DNA of 64,000 nt from Streptomyces rugosispiralis (GTDB lineage Bacteria; Actinomycetota; Actinomycetes; Streptomycetales; Streptomycetaceae), in NCBI RefSeq assembly GCF_024505145.1, contig NZ_JANIAA010000005.1:248001-312000 (forward strand), in the 5' to 3' direction. A model generated the notes under the pieces. It was not told where the DNA came from and searched no databases. It saw only the letters and a program-made list of their open reading frames with translations. Each line of letters opens with the position of its first letter. The first letter of the stretch is position 1. The translations under genes and the position numbers were made by a program. Of this stretch, positions 1-7,131 are shown in pieces.

Positions 1-255
1 CTCGTCGAGGCCCGCCCCGGGCTCGAGCTCCACGCCCGCCCCACCATCAGCACCGTTCTCTTCCGCCCCACCGGGGCACCGCCCGCCGCCGTCGCCGCGC
101 TGCGCCGCCGCCTGCTCCACCACGGGGCGGCCGTCCTCGGCCGCGCCGCCACCCCCGAGGGGCTGTGGCTCAAGGCCACCGTTCTCAACCCGCATATCCA
201 GCCCGACGATCTGCGCGGGCTGCTCGAACTCGTGGAAGGCGACACCACCCCATGA
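1..255 (+). CDS. PLP-dependent (group II) amino-acid decarboxylase, C-terminal end
   Basis: Only the last 84 residues are inside the window; the frame is open from base 1 and stops with TGA at 253-255. The segment contains PTISTVLFRP, a RRLLHHGAAVLGRA stretch and LKATVLNPHIQPDDLRGLLELV, which is the usual C-terminal end of DesA/2,4-diaminobutyrate-type decarboxylases. These enzymes turn lysine or ornithine into cadaverine or putrescine. The stop overlaps the ATG of the next gene (ATGA), so the two are translationally coupled. That partner is a diamine N-hydroxylase, which supports a role in hydroxamate siderophore precursor supply. The active-site lysine region lies outside the window, so substrate is inference. 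Confidence 0.75.
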   Translation, partial: LVEARPGLELHARPTISTVLFRPTGAPPAAVAALRRRLLHHGAAVLGRAATPEGLWLKATVLNPHIQPDDLRGLLELVEGDTTP

Positions 256-1739
256 GCACCGCACAACCCCCCAACCCCGCCGCCGATCCCGCCACCGCCG
301 TCGACCGGCCCGTGGACCTGGCCGGTGTCGGCATCGGCCCGTTCAACCTCTCCCTCGCCGCCCTCGCCCACGGCGTCCCCGCCCTGCGCACCGCCTTCTA
401 CGAGCAGCGGCCCGCCTTCCACTGGCACCCCGGCCTCCTCATCGACGGCGCGACCATCCAAGTCCCCTTCCTCGCCGACCTGGTGACCCTCGCCGACCCC
501 GGCAGCCCCTGGACCTTCCTCCAGTACCTCAAGGCCCATGAGCGGCTCTTCCCCTTCTATGTCGCCGAGCGTTTCCACATCGAGCGCGCCGAGTACGACG
601 CCTACTGCCGCTGGGCCAGCGAACGGCTCCCCGGACTCCACTTCGACCACCGCGTCGACGCCGTCCGCTGGGACCACGAATACGAGCTGTTCGAAATCGA
701 CTTCACCCGGCTCGGCCCGGCCGCCGACACCCCCTCGTCCGACGCGGCCGGAACCGACGAGGAGGGCAGGGCCCTCGGCCGGGTATACGCCCGCAATCTC
801 GTCCTCGGCGTCGGCACCGAGCCGTACGTGCCCGAACCCCTGCGCCCGCTCGCCGACGCCCCCAACGTCCCCGTCCTCCACTCCTCCGACTACCTCGAAC
901 ACCGCGAGCGGCTCCTGGCCACCGGCCATGTCACCGTCATCGGCTCCGGCCAGTCCGGCGCCGAGGTCTTCCTCGACCTGCTGCGCAACCGCCCGCTCGG
1001 CGCCGAGGGGCTCCACTGGATGGCCCGCACCCCCGCCTTCGCGCCCATGGAGTACGGCAAGCTCGGCCTGGAGCAGTTCAGCCCCGACTACACCCGCTAC
1101 TTCCACACCCTGCCCGAGCCCGTCCGCGACCAGCTGCTGCCCCGCCAGTGGCAGCTCTACAAGGGCATCGCGCACGAGACGCTCGACGCGATCCACCATG
1201 AGCTCTACCGCCGCGCCCTGCACTCCGACGGCTGGCCCGGCGCCGTCCTCACCCCCGGTGTCACCGTCCGCACCGCCGGCCGTATCGCCGCCGCCCAGCT
1301 CGAACTCCACCTGGAACACACCGAACAGGGCACCCGGGCCCGCCACATCACCGAGGCCGTCGTCCTCGCCACCGGCTACCGCGAGCGCCGCGTCGACACC
1401 CTCCTCGCCGCCCTCGACCCCTACATCCGCCGGGACGCCTCCGAGCGCCCCCGCGTCGACGCCGACCACCGTCTGGTCCTCGACCCCATGATCAAGGGCT
1501 CGGTGTACGTCCAGAACGCCGAGCGACACACCCATGGCGTCGGCACCCCCGACCTCGGCCTCGCCGCCTGGCGCTCCGCCGTCATCCTCAACTCGCTGCT
1601 CGCGGACCCCGCCTACCGGCTGCCGTCCCGCACCGCGTTCACCGCCTTCGGCCTCCAGCCGTCGGGGCGGTGCGGCACCGTCATCGGCAACCCGCACCTC
1701 CCCGACCAGCGCACCCCCCTCACCCCGACGCGGACCTGA
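252..1739 (+). CDS. Lysine/ornithine (diamine) N-monooxygenase, DesB/IucD-like
   Basis: A 495-residue flavin N-hydroxylase of the siderophore class, converting a diamine or basic amino acid to its N-hydroxy form with FAD, NADPH and O2 in the cytoplasm. Visible motifs are the FAD-binding VGIGPFNLSLAAL near residue 25, the NADPH-binding VIGSGQSGAEVF near 230 and the ATGYRERRVD signature near 372; length is a little above the usual 430-460. The ATG at 252 overlaps the stop of the upstream decarboxylase, which decides the start against an in-frame upstream codon at 165. The decarboxylase-hydroxylase pair resembles desA-desB, but no acyltransferase or NIS synthetase follows; the next gene is a convergent TetR regulator. 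Confidence 0.88.
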   Translation: MSTAQPPNPAADPATAVDRPVDLAGVGIGPFNLSLAALAHGVPALRTAFYEQRPAFHWHPGLLIDGATIQVPFLADLVTLADPGSPWTFLQYLKAHERLFPFYVAERFHIERAEYDAYCRWASERLPGLHFDHRVDAVRWDHEYELFEIDFTRLGPAADTPSSDAAGTDEEGRALGRVYARNLVLGVGTEPYVPEPLRPLADAPNVPVLHSSDYLEHRERLLATGHVTVIGSGQSGAEVFLDLLRNRPLGAEGLHWMARTPAFAPMEYGKLGLEQFSPDYTRYFHTLPEPVRDQLLPRQWQLYKGIAHETLDAIHHELYRRALHSDGWPGAVLTPGVTVRTAGRIAAAQLELHLEHTEQGTRARHITEAVVLATGYRERRVDTLLAALDPYIRRDASERPRVDADHRLVLDPMIKGSVYVQNAERHTHGVGTPDLGLAAWRSAVILNSLLADPAYRLPSRTAFTAFGLQPSGRCGTVIGNPHLPDQRTPLTPTRT

Positions 1740-1781
1740 CCGCGCCGGGGCCGGGCACGCCCGGACGGCGGGAATCGAACC

Positions 1782-2348
1782 TCAGCCGGCGGCGGTCAGT
1801 GTGCGCAGTTGGGCCAGCGTCTCGCGGATGACCTCGCGCAAGTCGCGCTCCTCGGTGGCGTTGAGCCAACGTTCATAGGCGACGCGGAACACGGCGGTGC
1901 CGGTCTCGGTGGCCAGACTGGCCTCGGTGTCGCCGATACCCCGCCGTCGCAACCTGTCGGCCAGGGCGGCCGACATGGACGCGAACTTGATCAACTCACG
2001 TTCACGGAGATCGGCGTTGACCATGATCACCGTCTGCCGCGTCCGCGCGAACTCACGGTCGGCGCCGATCACCCCGGCCACCGCGTCGAGCGCGGCCGCG
2101 ACGGCGTCCAGCGCCGACGCCGTGGCAGGCGCCGCCTCCAGGGCGGCAACCGACTTCTCCTCCAGCTCGGACGACCCGTCGAAGAGAACCTCGCGCTTGT
2201 CGGCGAAGTGCCGGAAGAAGGTGCGGGCGGTCACACCGGCCCGTTCGGCGATATCGGCCACCATGGTCTGCTCGAAGCCACGTTCCAGATACAGCGCCAG
2301 CGCGGCGTCGCGCAGTCGGCTCCTGGCCCCAGGTTCCCACCGTCCCAT
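1782..2348 (-). CDS. TetR family transcriptional regulator
   Basis: A 188-residue repressor-type protein. The N-terminal helix-turn-helix (about residues 8-50) reads ARSRLRDAALALYLERGF then MVADIAERAGVTARTFFRHF, typical of TetR; the rest is the helical ligand-binding and dimer domain. It is divergent from an oxidoreductase gene with three palindromic sites between them, so it probably represses that gene and itself. On the minus strand a TAAACT hexamer (2360-2355) ends 6 nt before the ATG and no Shine-Dalgarno is seen, so the mRNA is probably leaderless. The nearest palindrome (2365-2381) would sit just upstream of that -10 element. The ligand is unknown. Confidence 0.9.
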   Translation of the reverse strand: MGRWEPGARSRLRDAALALYLERGFEQTMVADIAERAGVTARTFFRHFADKREVLFDGSSELEEKSVAALEAAPATASALDAVAAALDAVAGVIGADREFARTRQTVIMVNADLRERELIKFASMSAALADRLRRRGIGDTEASLATETGTAVFRVAYERWLNATEERDLREVIRETLAQLRTLTAAG

Positions 2349-2364
2349 GCGGCGAGTTTATGGG

Positions 2365-2446
2365 ATGTCACCCGATGACACCGTGGTGCCATCAGTGATG
2401 TCATCAGGTGACATCGGCGTGCTAGGGTGATGTCATCTGATGACAT
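2365..2446. promoter_or_regulatory. Three phased 17-bp TetR-type operators
   Basis: Three copies of a dyad with consensus ATGTCATCnGATGACAT occur at 2365-2381, 2398-2414 and 2430-2446. The third is a perfect palindrome around one central base; the other two differ by one or two bases. Centres are 33 and 32 bp apart, about three helical turns, so bound dimers would lie on the same face. A TAGGGT -10-like hexamer for the rightward gene (2423-2428) lies between sites 2 and 3, and the leftward -10 (2355-2360) abuts site 1. Assignment to the adjacent TetR protein is inference from position. Confidence 0.8.
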
Positions 2447-2464
2447 AGCCGGTGGAGGCCCCGA

Positions 2465-3403
2465 ATGACAACGGCGAAGCGCATCCAGTACCACCAGTAC
2501 GGCGGGCCCGAGGTCTTGCGGCTCGAGGACTTCGAGCCGGCCCGGCCCGGCACCGGCGAGATTCTGGTCCGTGTGCGGGCGGCGGCGGCCAACCCGATGG
2601 ACTGGAAGATCCGCGATGGCGGCATGAAGATGCTGACCGGCCGGAGCTTCCCGCGCGGGCTGGGCCACGACTTCGCCGGCGTCGTCGAGGCGGTCGGCGA
2701 CGGCGTCACCCGGCTCGGCGTCGGCGACGAAGTGCTCGGCGGGGCGTCGCTCAAGACGGCGGGAGCATTCGCCGAACTGGTCGTCGTCGAAGCGAAGGGG
2801 GTCGTGAAGAAGCCCGCGGATCTCTCCTTCGAGGATGCCGCCGCGATCCCGACGGTCGGGATCACCGCCTTTCAGGCCCTGACCAACCCGAGGAAGCCGC
2901 AACCCGGACAAGCCGTCTTCGTCCACGGCTGCCTCGGCGGAGTGGGCCGATCCGCCGTCCAGCTGGCCTCGATGTACGGCGTCTCGGTGGCGGGCAGCTG
3001 CCGCGCCACCGCCACGCAGGACGCGCGCGACCTCGGCGTCGACCCGCTCGTCGAGTTCGACTTCGACCCGACGACGCTCAGAGGGCGATTCGACATCGTC
3101 CTCGACACGGCGGGCACGCTCCCGATCAAGGCGGCGCAGACGTTGCTGAAGTCCGGCGGCCGCATCGTCGACATCACCCCCACTCCCGCGAAGTTCGCGA
3201 GAAGTGCCCTGCCGGGGCCCTTCAAGGTGCTGATCGCCCAAGCCGTCACGAAGGACCTCGAGGAGGTCGCGCGAGCCGCCGGGCAGGGCACACTGCGGCT
3301 GCCGATCGCTCGCACGGTGCCGCTCACCCGGGCGATCGCGGCGCTCACGGAGTTCGATCGCGGCATCCCCAAGGGCGGCAAGCTCATCATCACGACCGGG
3401 TGA
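2465..3403 (+). CDS. NADPH:quinone oxidoreductase-like MDR protein (zinc-independent)
   Basis: A 312-residue medium-chain dehydrogenase/reductase. The GroES-like N-terminal half starts ...YHQYGGPEVLRLEDFE and carries GHDFAGVVEAVGDGV. The Rossmann half has FVHGCLGGVGRSAVQLA (about 152-168), the glycine pattern for NADPH. The catalytic-zinc cysteine/histidine set and the structural-zinc cysteines of alcohol dehydrogenases are not present, so quinone or enone reduction is more likely than alcohol oxidation. The ATG at 2465 follows GGTGGAGG with good spacing. Control by the divergent TetR protein through the three operators is likely; such pairs often respond to electrophiles or antibiotics, but the inducer is unknown. 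Confidence 0.85.
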   Translation: MTTAKRIQYHQYGGPEVLRLEDFEPARPGTGEILVRVRAAAANPMDWKIRDGGMKMLTGRSFPRGLGHDFAGVVEAVGDGVTRLGVGDEVLGGASLKTAGAFAELVVVEAKGVVKKPADLSFEDAAAIPTVGITAFQALTNPRKPQPGQAVFVHGCLGGVGRSAVQLASMYGVSVAGSCRATATQDARDLGVDPLVEFDFDPTTLRGRFDIVLDTAGTLPIKAAQTLLKSGGRIVDITPTPAKFARSALPGPFKVLIAQAVTKDLEEVARAAGQGTLRLPIARTVPLTRAIAALTEFDRGIPKGGKLIITTG

Positions 3404-3420
3404 CCGCCGTGTCGCTGCCG

Positions 3421-3464
3421 GCTCACGCTGTTCCGGCGCGGCGGCCCGCCGGAACAGCGTGAGC
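3421..3464 (+). terminator. Rho-independent-type hairpin after the oxidoreductase
   Basis: Arms 3421-3438 and 3447-3464 pair over 18 bp (GCTCACGCTGTTCCGG on the left) with an 8-nt loop. It starts 17 nt after the TGA of the oxidoreductase gene. There is no T run, as is usual for GC-rich actinobacteria. Confidence 0.85.
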
Positions 3465-3487
3465 GCGGCGACACCCCGGAGCGCGCC

Positions 3488-3680
3488 CTAGTGCCGCGTC
3501 AGCCAAGGTTTGCCCCGCTCGCCGCCCTGGCACGGCCGCCCCCAGCTACCGCTGGGAGGTGCCCCCGGCGGCGTTGCCGAATCGACCGAGTAGGCCCACT
3601 ACGAGGCCGATTCGGCGCCTTGCAGCTGACCGCACCAGGACGCCTCGCTACCGGGCAAACCTTGACTGACGCGGCACTAG
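3488..3680. mobile_element. MITE-like element with 28-bp terminal inverted repeats
   Basis: The left end (3488-3515) and right end (3653-3680) are inverted repeats matching at 27 of 28 positions, beginning CTAGTGCCGCGTCAG and ending with its complement. The 137-bp interior has no convincing gene but holds two further small dyads, CCCAGC/GCTGGG at 3541-3556 and CCGAATCG/CGATTCGG at 3577-3615. CTAG is present at both outer ends and may be a target duplication or part of the repeat. The right-end CTAG supplies the TAG stop of the neighbouring 5'-nucleotidase gene. No transposase is encoded, so mobilisation would need one elsewhere in the genome. Confidence 0.75.
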
Positions 3681-5473
3681 AACACCGGAACGCCGTCCCG
3701 GGTCAGCTTCCAGTCCACCGACCCGAATCGCGACACATCGATCGTCCCCTTCGCCTGAACCCAGGCGATGATCGTGTTCCGGATCTCCTCCGAATTGGCC
3801 CACACCTGCTTCGCGGAGGCCACATGCGGGAAGTTGCCGCCCCCGCTCGCCCGGTAGTTGTTGACCGCCAGCACGAACCGCGCCTTCTCGTCCACCGGCT
3901 TGCCGTCGAAGCTGAGCTTCGCGATCCGCGAGCCCGGCGCCTTCGCGATGTCGATCTCGTAGGTGAGGCCGCCGACCGCGTCGTAGTTGTAGTCCGGGAT
4001 GTCCGAGGCGTTCGTCAGCTTCGCGGGGTCCACATCGCCGCCCGCCGGGGTCTGGACGTAGTAGCGCGCCGAGAACTCCAGGTAGTCCTTGAGCTGGGCG
4101 CCCGTCAGCACCCGGGCCTCCAGGGTGTTCTCGAACGGGTACAGCCCCGCCACCTGCCGGATCGTGACCTCCCCGGCCGGGATCGCCGCCGTACGGGAGA
4201 AGCAGGACGCCTGCGAGAGCACCGGCAGCTCCGCGTACTCCGTCCCCGCCAGCGCCGCCCGCACCGTCTCCGCCTGCACATGGTTGATGAAGTCGACGAT
4301 CGGCGCGTCCTTGTAGGGCGCCTCGGTGGCCGTCATCGCCGCCGAGCAGGTGCCGATGACCTGGTTCACATAGCCGACGACCTTCTTGTGCTCGGCGTCG
4401 AGCAGCCGCACGATCCGCGGGTCCTCCTCGGCCGTCTTGGAGTTCAGCACCTTCGCCGACACCGACGCCACCTGCCAGCGGCCGCGCTCCCACTCCAGCT
4501 CGAAGTCGAAGAGGGTGAGCCGCTGACCCCATTTGAGCGGCTCCGACAGCACGACCTCGCGTCCGGTCTCCTTGTTGACCACCCGCGACTCGGGGATCTC
4601 CTGATGTGCGTGGCCCACCAGGATCGCGTCGATCCCCGCCACCTTCTCGGCCACCAGCGCCGCCGCGTTCTCCACGTACGGCACCTGGTCGCCGTAGCTG
4701 GAGGTGCCGCTGGTGCCCGAATGCGCCGAGACGATCACCACGTCCGCACCCATCGAGCGCAGCCGCGGCACCCACTTCGCGGCCTGCTCCTCCAGGCCCG
4801 GGAAGGTCATCTTCCCCTGCACATTGACCTTGTCCCAGATCGCGATGCCCGGGTTGGTCAGCCCCAGCACCGCCACCTTCACATCCCGTCCGCACGGGGT
4901 GCGCAGCCGCGTCATCCAGTACGGCGGGAAGGCGGGCCGCAGCGTCCTCGCGTCCAGCGCGTTCGCCCCAAGCAGCGGGAAGTCGCACTGCTCCTCGAAC
5001 TTCCGCAGCACCGGGATGCCGTAGTTGAACTCATGGTTGCCCAGCGCCGCCGCGTCATAGCCGATCGCGTTCATGGCCTGCGCCATGGGGTGCACCGGGC
5101 CGTTCTCCCCGGTGATCGGGTCCACCCGGGCGTAGTAGTACGACAGCTGGGTGCCCTGGATGGTGTCGCCCGCGTCGATCAGCAGCGTATTGCGGCGGCC
5201 CTTCTCCGCACGGACCTGGTCGACCAGCGTGGAGATCTTCGCCAGGCCCACATCGTTGTGCGCCGCGTCGTCGAACTCGGCGTCGGTGAAGTAGTCCCAG
5301 TTGAAGACGTTGCCGTGCAGATCGGTCGTGCCCATCACGGTGAAGGCGTACCGCCGCCGGGGCCGCCCGTGGTCCCGCGCCTCCGCCGGGACGGCGGCAG
5401 CGGCGGAGGCGAGGGCGGCCCCCGCACTGGTCGCCGCGGTGCGGCCGAGGAACTTCCGACGGTTGAGCGGCAT
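3677..5473 (-). CDS. Tat-exported 5'-nucleotidase / 2',3'-cyclic phosphodiesterase (UshA/YfkN family)
   Basis: A 598-residue secreted metallophosphoesterase. The start at 5473 gives a twin-arginine signal (NRRKFLG followed by an alanine-rich core) and has AGGGGAG upstream. The metallophosphatase domain shows TDLHGN (about 50-55), GDTIQG (about 102-107) and GNHEFNYG (145-152), then a GHAHQEIP histidine pair. The C-terminal half is the 5'-nucleotidase substrate domain (NNYRASGGGNFP, GGLTYEID). It should strip phosphate from nucleotides or cyclic nucleotides outside the membrane. The last codon runs into TAG formed by the right end of the MITE-like element, so the original C-terminus may have been altered slightly. 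Confidence 0.9.
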   Translation of the reverse strand: MPLNRRKFLGRTAATSAGAALASAAAAVPAEARDHGRPRRRYAFTVMGTTDLHGNVFNWDYFTDAEFDDAAHNDVGLAKISTLVDQVRAEKGRRNTLLIDAGDTIQGTQLSYYYARVDPITGENGPVHPMAQAMNAIGYDAAALGNHEFNYGIPVLRKFEEQCDFPLLGANALDARTLRPAFPPYWMTRLRTPCGRDVKVAVLGLTNPGIAIWDKVNVQGKMTFPGLEEQAAKWVPRLRSMGADVVIVSAHSGTSGTSSYGDQVPYVENAAALVAEKVAGIDAILVGHAHQEIPESRVVNKETGREVVLSEPLKWGQRLTLFDFELEWERGRWQVASVSAKVLNSKTAEEDPRIVRLLDAEHKKVVGYVNQVIGTCSAAMTATEAPYKDAPIVDFINHVQAETVRAALAGTEYAELPVLSQASCFSRTAAIPAGEVTIRQVAGLYPFENTLEARVLTGAQLKDYLEFSARYYVQTPAGGDVDPAKLTNASDIPDYNYDAVGGLTYEIDIAKAPGSRIAKLSFDGKPVDEKARFVLAVNNYRASGGGNFPHVASAKQVWANSEEIRNTIIAWVQAKGTIDVSRFGSVDWKLTRDGVPVF

Positions 5474-5616
5474 GGCTGATCTCCCCTGAGATACCTGCGA
5501 ATTGGGCACAACGCGCGTAGATTCTGGCCCAGCCGCACCGTTCCGCACCACCCCCGGCAGGTTGCGATCGGATTGCCGACCGGCTCTCCCCGCCGTCCGC
5601 CCGGCATCCTTGAGGG

Positions 5617-6072
5617 ATGGTCGAACGACATCTGCGCATCTCCGCGTATGCCGTCTGCGTCGAGGGCGGAAGGATCCTCCTCGCCCGTTGGACCGGCGGT
5701 GACGGCAAGCAGTGGGGGCTGCCCGGCGGCGGCCTCCAGCACGGCGAGGACCCCTATGACGCGGCGGTGCGCGAGGTCGAGGAGGAGACCGGCTACACCG
5801 TCGAGATAGAACGGCTGCTCGGCATCGACAGCCTTCATCAGCGTCACCCCCGATGGCTGACCCACGACGCGGACTTCCACGGGGTGCGCGTCGTCTACGC
5901 GGGCCGGGTCACCGGCGGCGAACTGCGCCATGAGGTGAACGGCTCCACCGACCTGGCCGCCTGGATCGAGCTGGACCGGCTGGCCGGCCTCGACCGCGCA
6001 CCGCTGGTGGACACCGCGCTCGCCCTGCACACCGAGCGCCCGCCGCACGGCCGGGCCGCCGGGCCTCGCTGA
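5617..6072 (+). CDS. NUDIX hydrolase
   Basis: A 151-residue NUDIX protein. The box at residues 38-60 (GGLQHGEDPYDAAVREVEEETGY) follows the G-x5-E-x7-REUxEExGU pattern with all metal-binding glutamates present. The substrate, a nucleoside diphosphate derivative, cannot be told. It is divergent from the 5'-nucleotidase across 143 bp. The last codons and the stop lie in the first copy of a 41-bp tandem duplication (6037-6120), so the C-terminal PPHGRAAGPR may be recent. A CATCCT hexamer lies 6 nt before the ATG, and GAGGG also lies directly before it, so either a leaderless or a led start is possible. Confidence 0.9.
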   Translation: MVERHLRISAYAVCVEGGRILLARWTGGDGKQWGLPGGGLQHGEDPYDAAVREVEEETGYTVEIERLLGIDSLHQRHPRWLTHDADFHGVRVVYAGRVTGGELRHEVNGSTDLAAWIELDRLAGLDRAPLVDTALALHTERPPHGRAAGPR

Positions 6073-6120
6073 GGTGCCGCCCGCCGCACGGCCGGGCCGC
6101 CGGGCCTCGCTGAGGTGCCG
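6037..6120. repeat. 41-bp tandem duplication across the NUDIX stop codon
   Basis: Two copies with 41-bp period (for example CCCGCCGCACGG at 6039 and 6080, and GAGGTGCCG at 6071 and 6112). The first copy contains the TGA of the NUDIX gene; the second is untranslated. Shorter related pieces (CGCTGAGGTGCCGG) continue to about 6171. Confidence 0.85.
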
Positions 6121-6248
6121 GACGCCGCTGAGCGGCGACCTCGCTGAGAGGCCAACCCGCTGAGGTGCCGGACCCCGTCGCGGGGCCCGGCGCCGTACGC
6201 TCCGAGCACCACCCCTCGCACACCGGAACCACGAGCCCAGGAGCCGCC

Positions 6249-6971
6249 ATGGACCAGCCCGCCGAACCGCCGCGGCCCGCCGCCCCCGTGCCGTACGGCA
6301 CCCCCGACACCCCGCGCGTCGCCGTCCGCGGCGAGGCGACCCTGGAGGTCGACCCCGAGATCGCCCGGCTCACCATCACGGTCAGCGCCCGCGGCGCCGA
6401 CCGGCGCGCCGCGCTGGAGGACCTCACCCGCCGCAACAACCAGGTCCGGGAGCTGGTGCGGTCCTACGGCGAGGCGGTCGAGAAGCTGGAGACCGGCGCC
6501 TTCTCGGTCACCCCCGAGATCAACCCCAAGAGCCGCCATGAGCGCGTACGGGCCTATCACGGCCGGGTGCACCTCACCGCGACCCTGATCGACTTCACCG
6601 CGCTGGGCGAGCTCATCACCCGCCTCGCCGACCTCGAGCTCACCCGCGTCGACGGCCCCTGGTGGGGGCTGCGCCCCGACTCGCCCGCGTACGGCCGGGC
6701 CCGGCAGCGGGCGGTGCGCGAGGCGGTGCAGCGGGCCCGCGAGTACGCCGGGGCGCTCGGCGCCCGGCTGGTGGCGCTCACCGAACTCGCCGACCTGGAG
6801 TCGGAGGAGGGCCCGTTCCAGCCCGTGGCCGTCGCCGCCCCGCGCGCCCGGTCCGGCTACGACGGCCCCGCCGACCGGGACGCCGTGGCCGCGCTCGACC
6901 TGGAACCGCAGCGCCAGACGGTGTACGCGCACGTCAACGCGCGCTTCACGATGACCCCGCCCGAGCTCTGA
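6249..6971 (+). CDS. SIMPL domain-containing protein
   Basis: A 240-residue protein of the SIMPL (DUF541) family: after a proline-rich N-terminus comes PRVAVRGEATLEVDPEIARLTI, the usual first strand, then an alpha/beta body with GPWWGLRPDSPAYGRARQ and a closing VYAHVNARFTM strand. No signal peptide is visible, unlike the periplasmic Gram-negative members. Function of the family is not well defined. The ATG at 6249 has AGGAG nearby upstream. A weak hairpin (CTCCGG/CCGGAG, 6980-6995) follows the gene. Confidence 0.85.
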   Translation: MDQPAEPPRPAAPVPYGTPDTPRVAVRGEATLEVDPEIARLTITVSARGADRRAALEDLTRRNNQVRELVRSYGEAVEKLETGAFSVTPEINPKSRHERVRAYHGRVHLTATLIDFTALGELITRLADLELTRVDGPWWGLRPDSPAYGRARQRAVREAVQRAREYAGALGARLVALTELADLESEEGPFQPVAVAAPRARSGYDGPADRDAVAALDLEPQRQTVYAHVNARFTMTPPEL

Positions 6972-7115
6972 AACGCCTCCTCCGGAACCCCGGAGCCACC
7001 CTCCGAAACGCTCATCGGAGCGGCCCACTGCACGTTTCATTAGTTGTCAATAACCTGCCACTCAAAGGCCATGGGGGAGTGTGAAGTTCCCGGTTCTTTA
7101 CTCGCCGGTAAGTCA

Positions 7116-7131
7116 TAGGCTCGGCATCATG
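7116..7131 (+). promoter_or_regulatory. Probable leaderless promoter of pyruvate kinase
   Basis: TAGGCT at 7116-7121 ends exactly 7 nt before the ATG at 7129, so transcription would begin at or next to the A of the start codon. No Shine-Dalgarno is visible before the ATG. A clear -35 is not recognisable. Confidence 0.5.

Noticed and set aside
6980..6995. Terminator after the SIMPL gene (CTCCGG/CCGGAG)
   Set aside because: Only a 6-bp stem; too weak to list as a terminator in this GC content.
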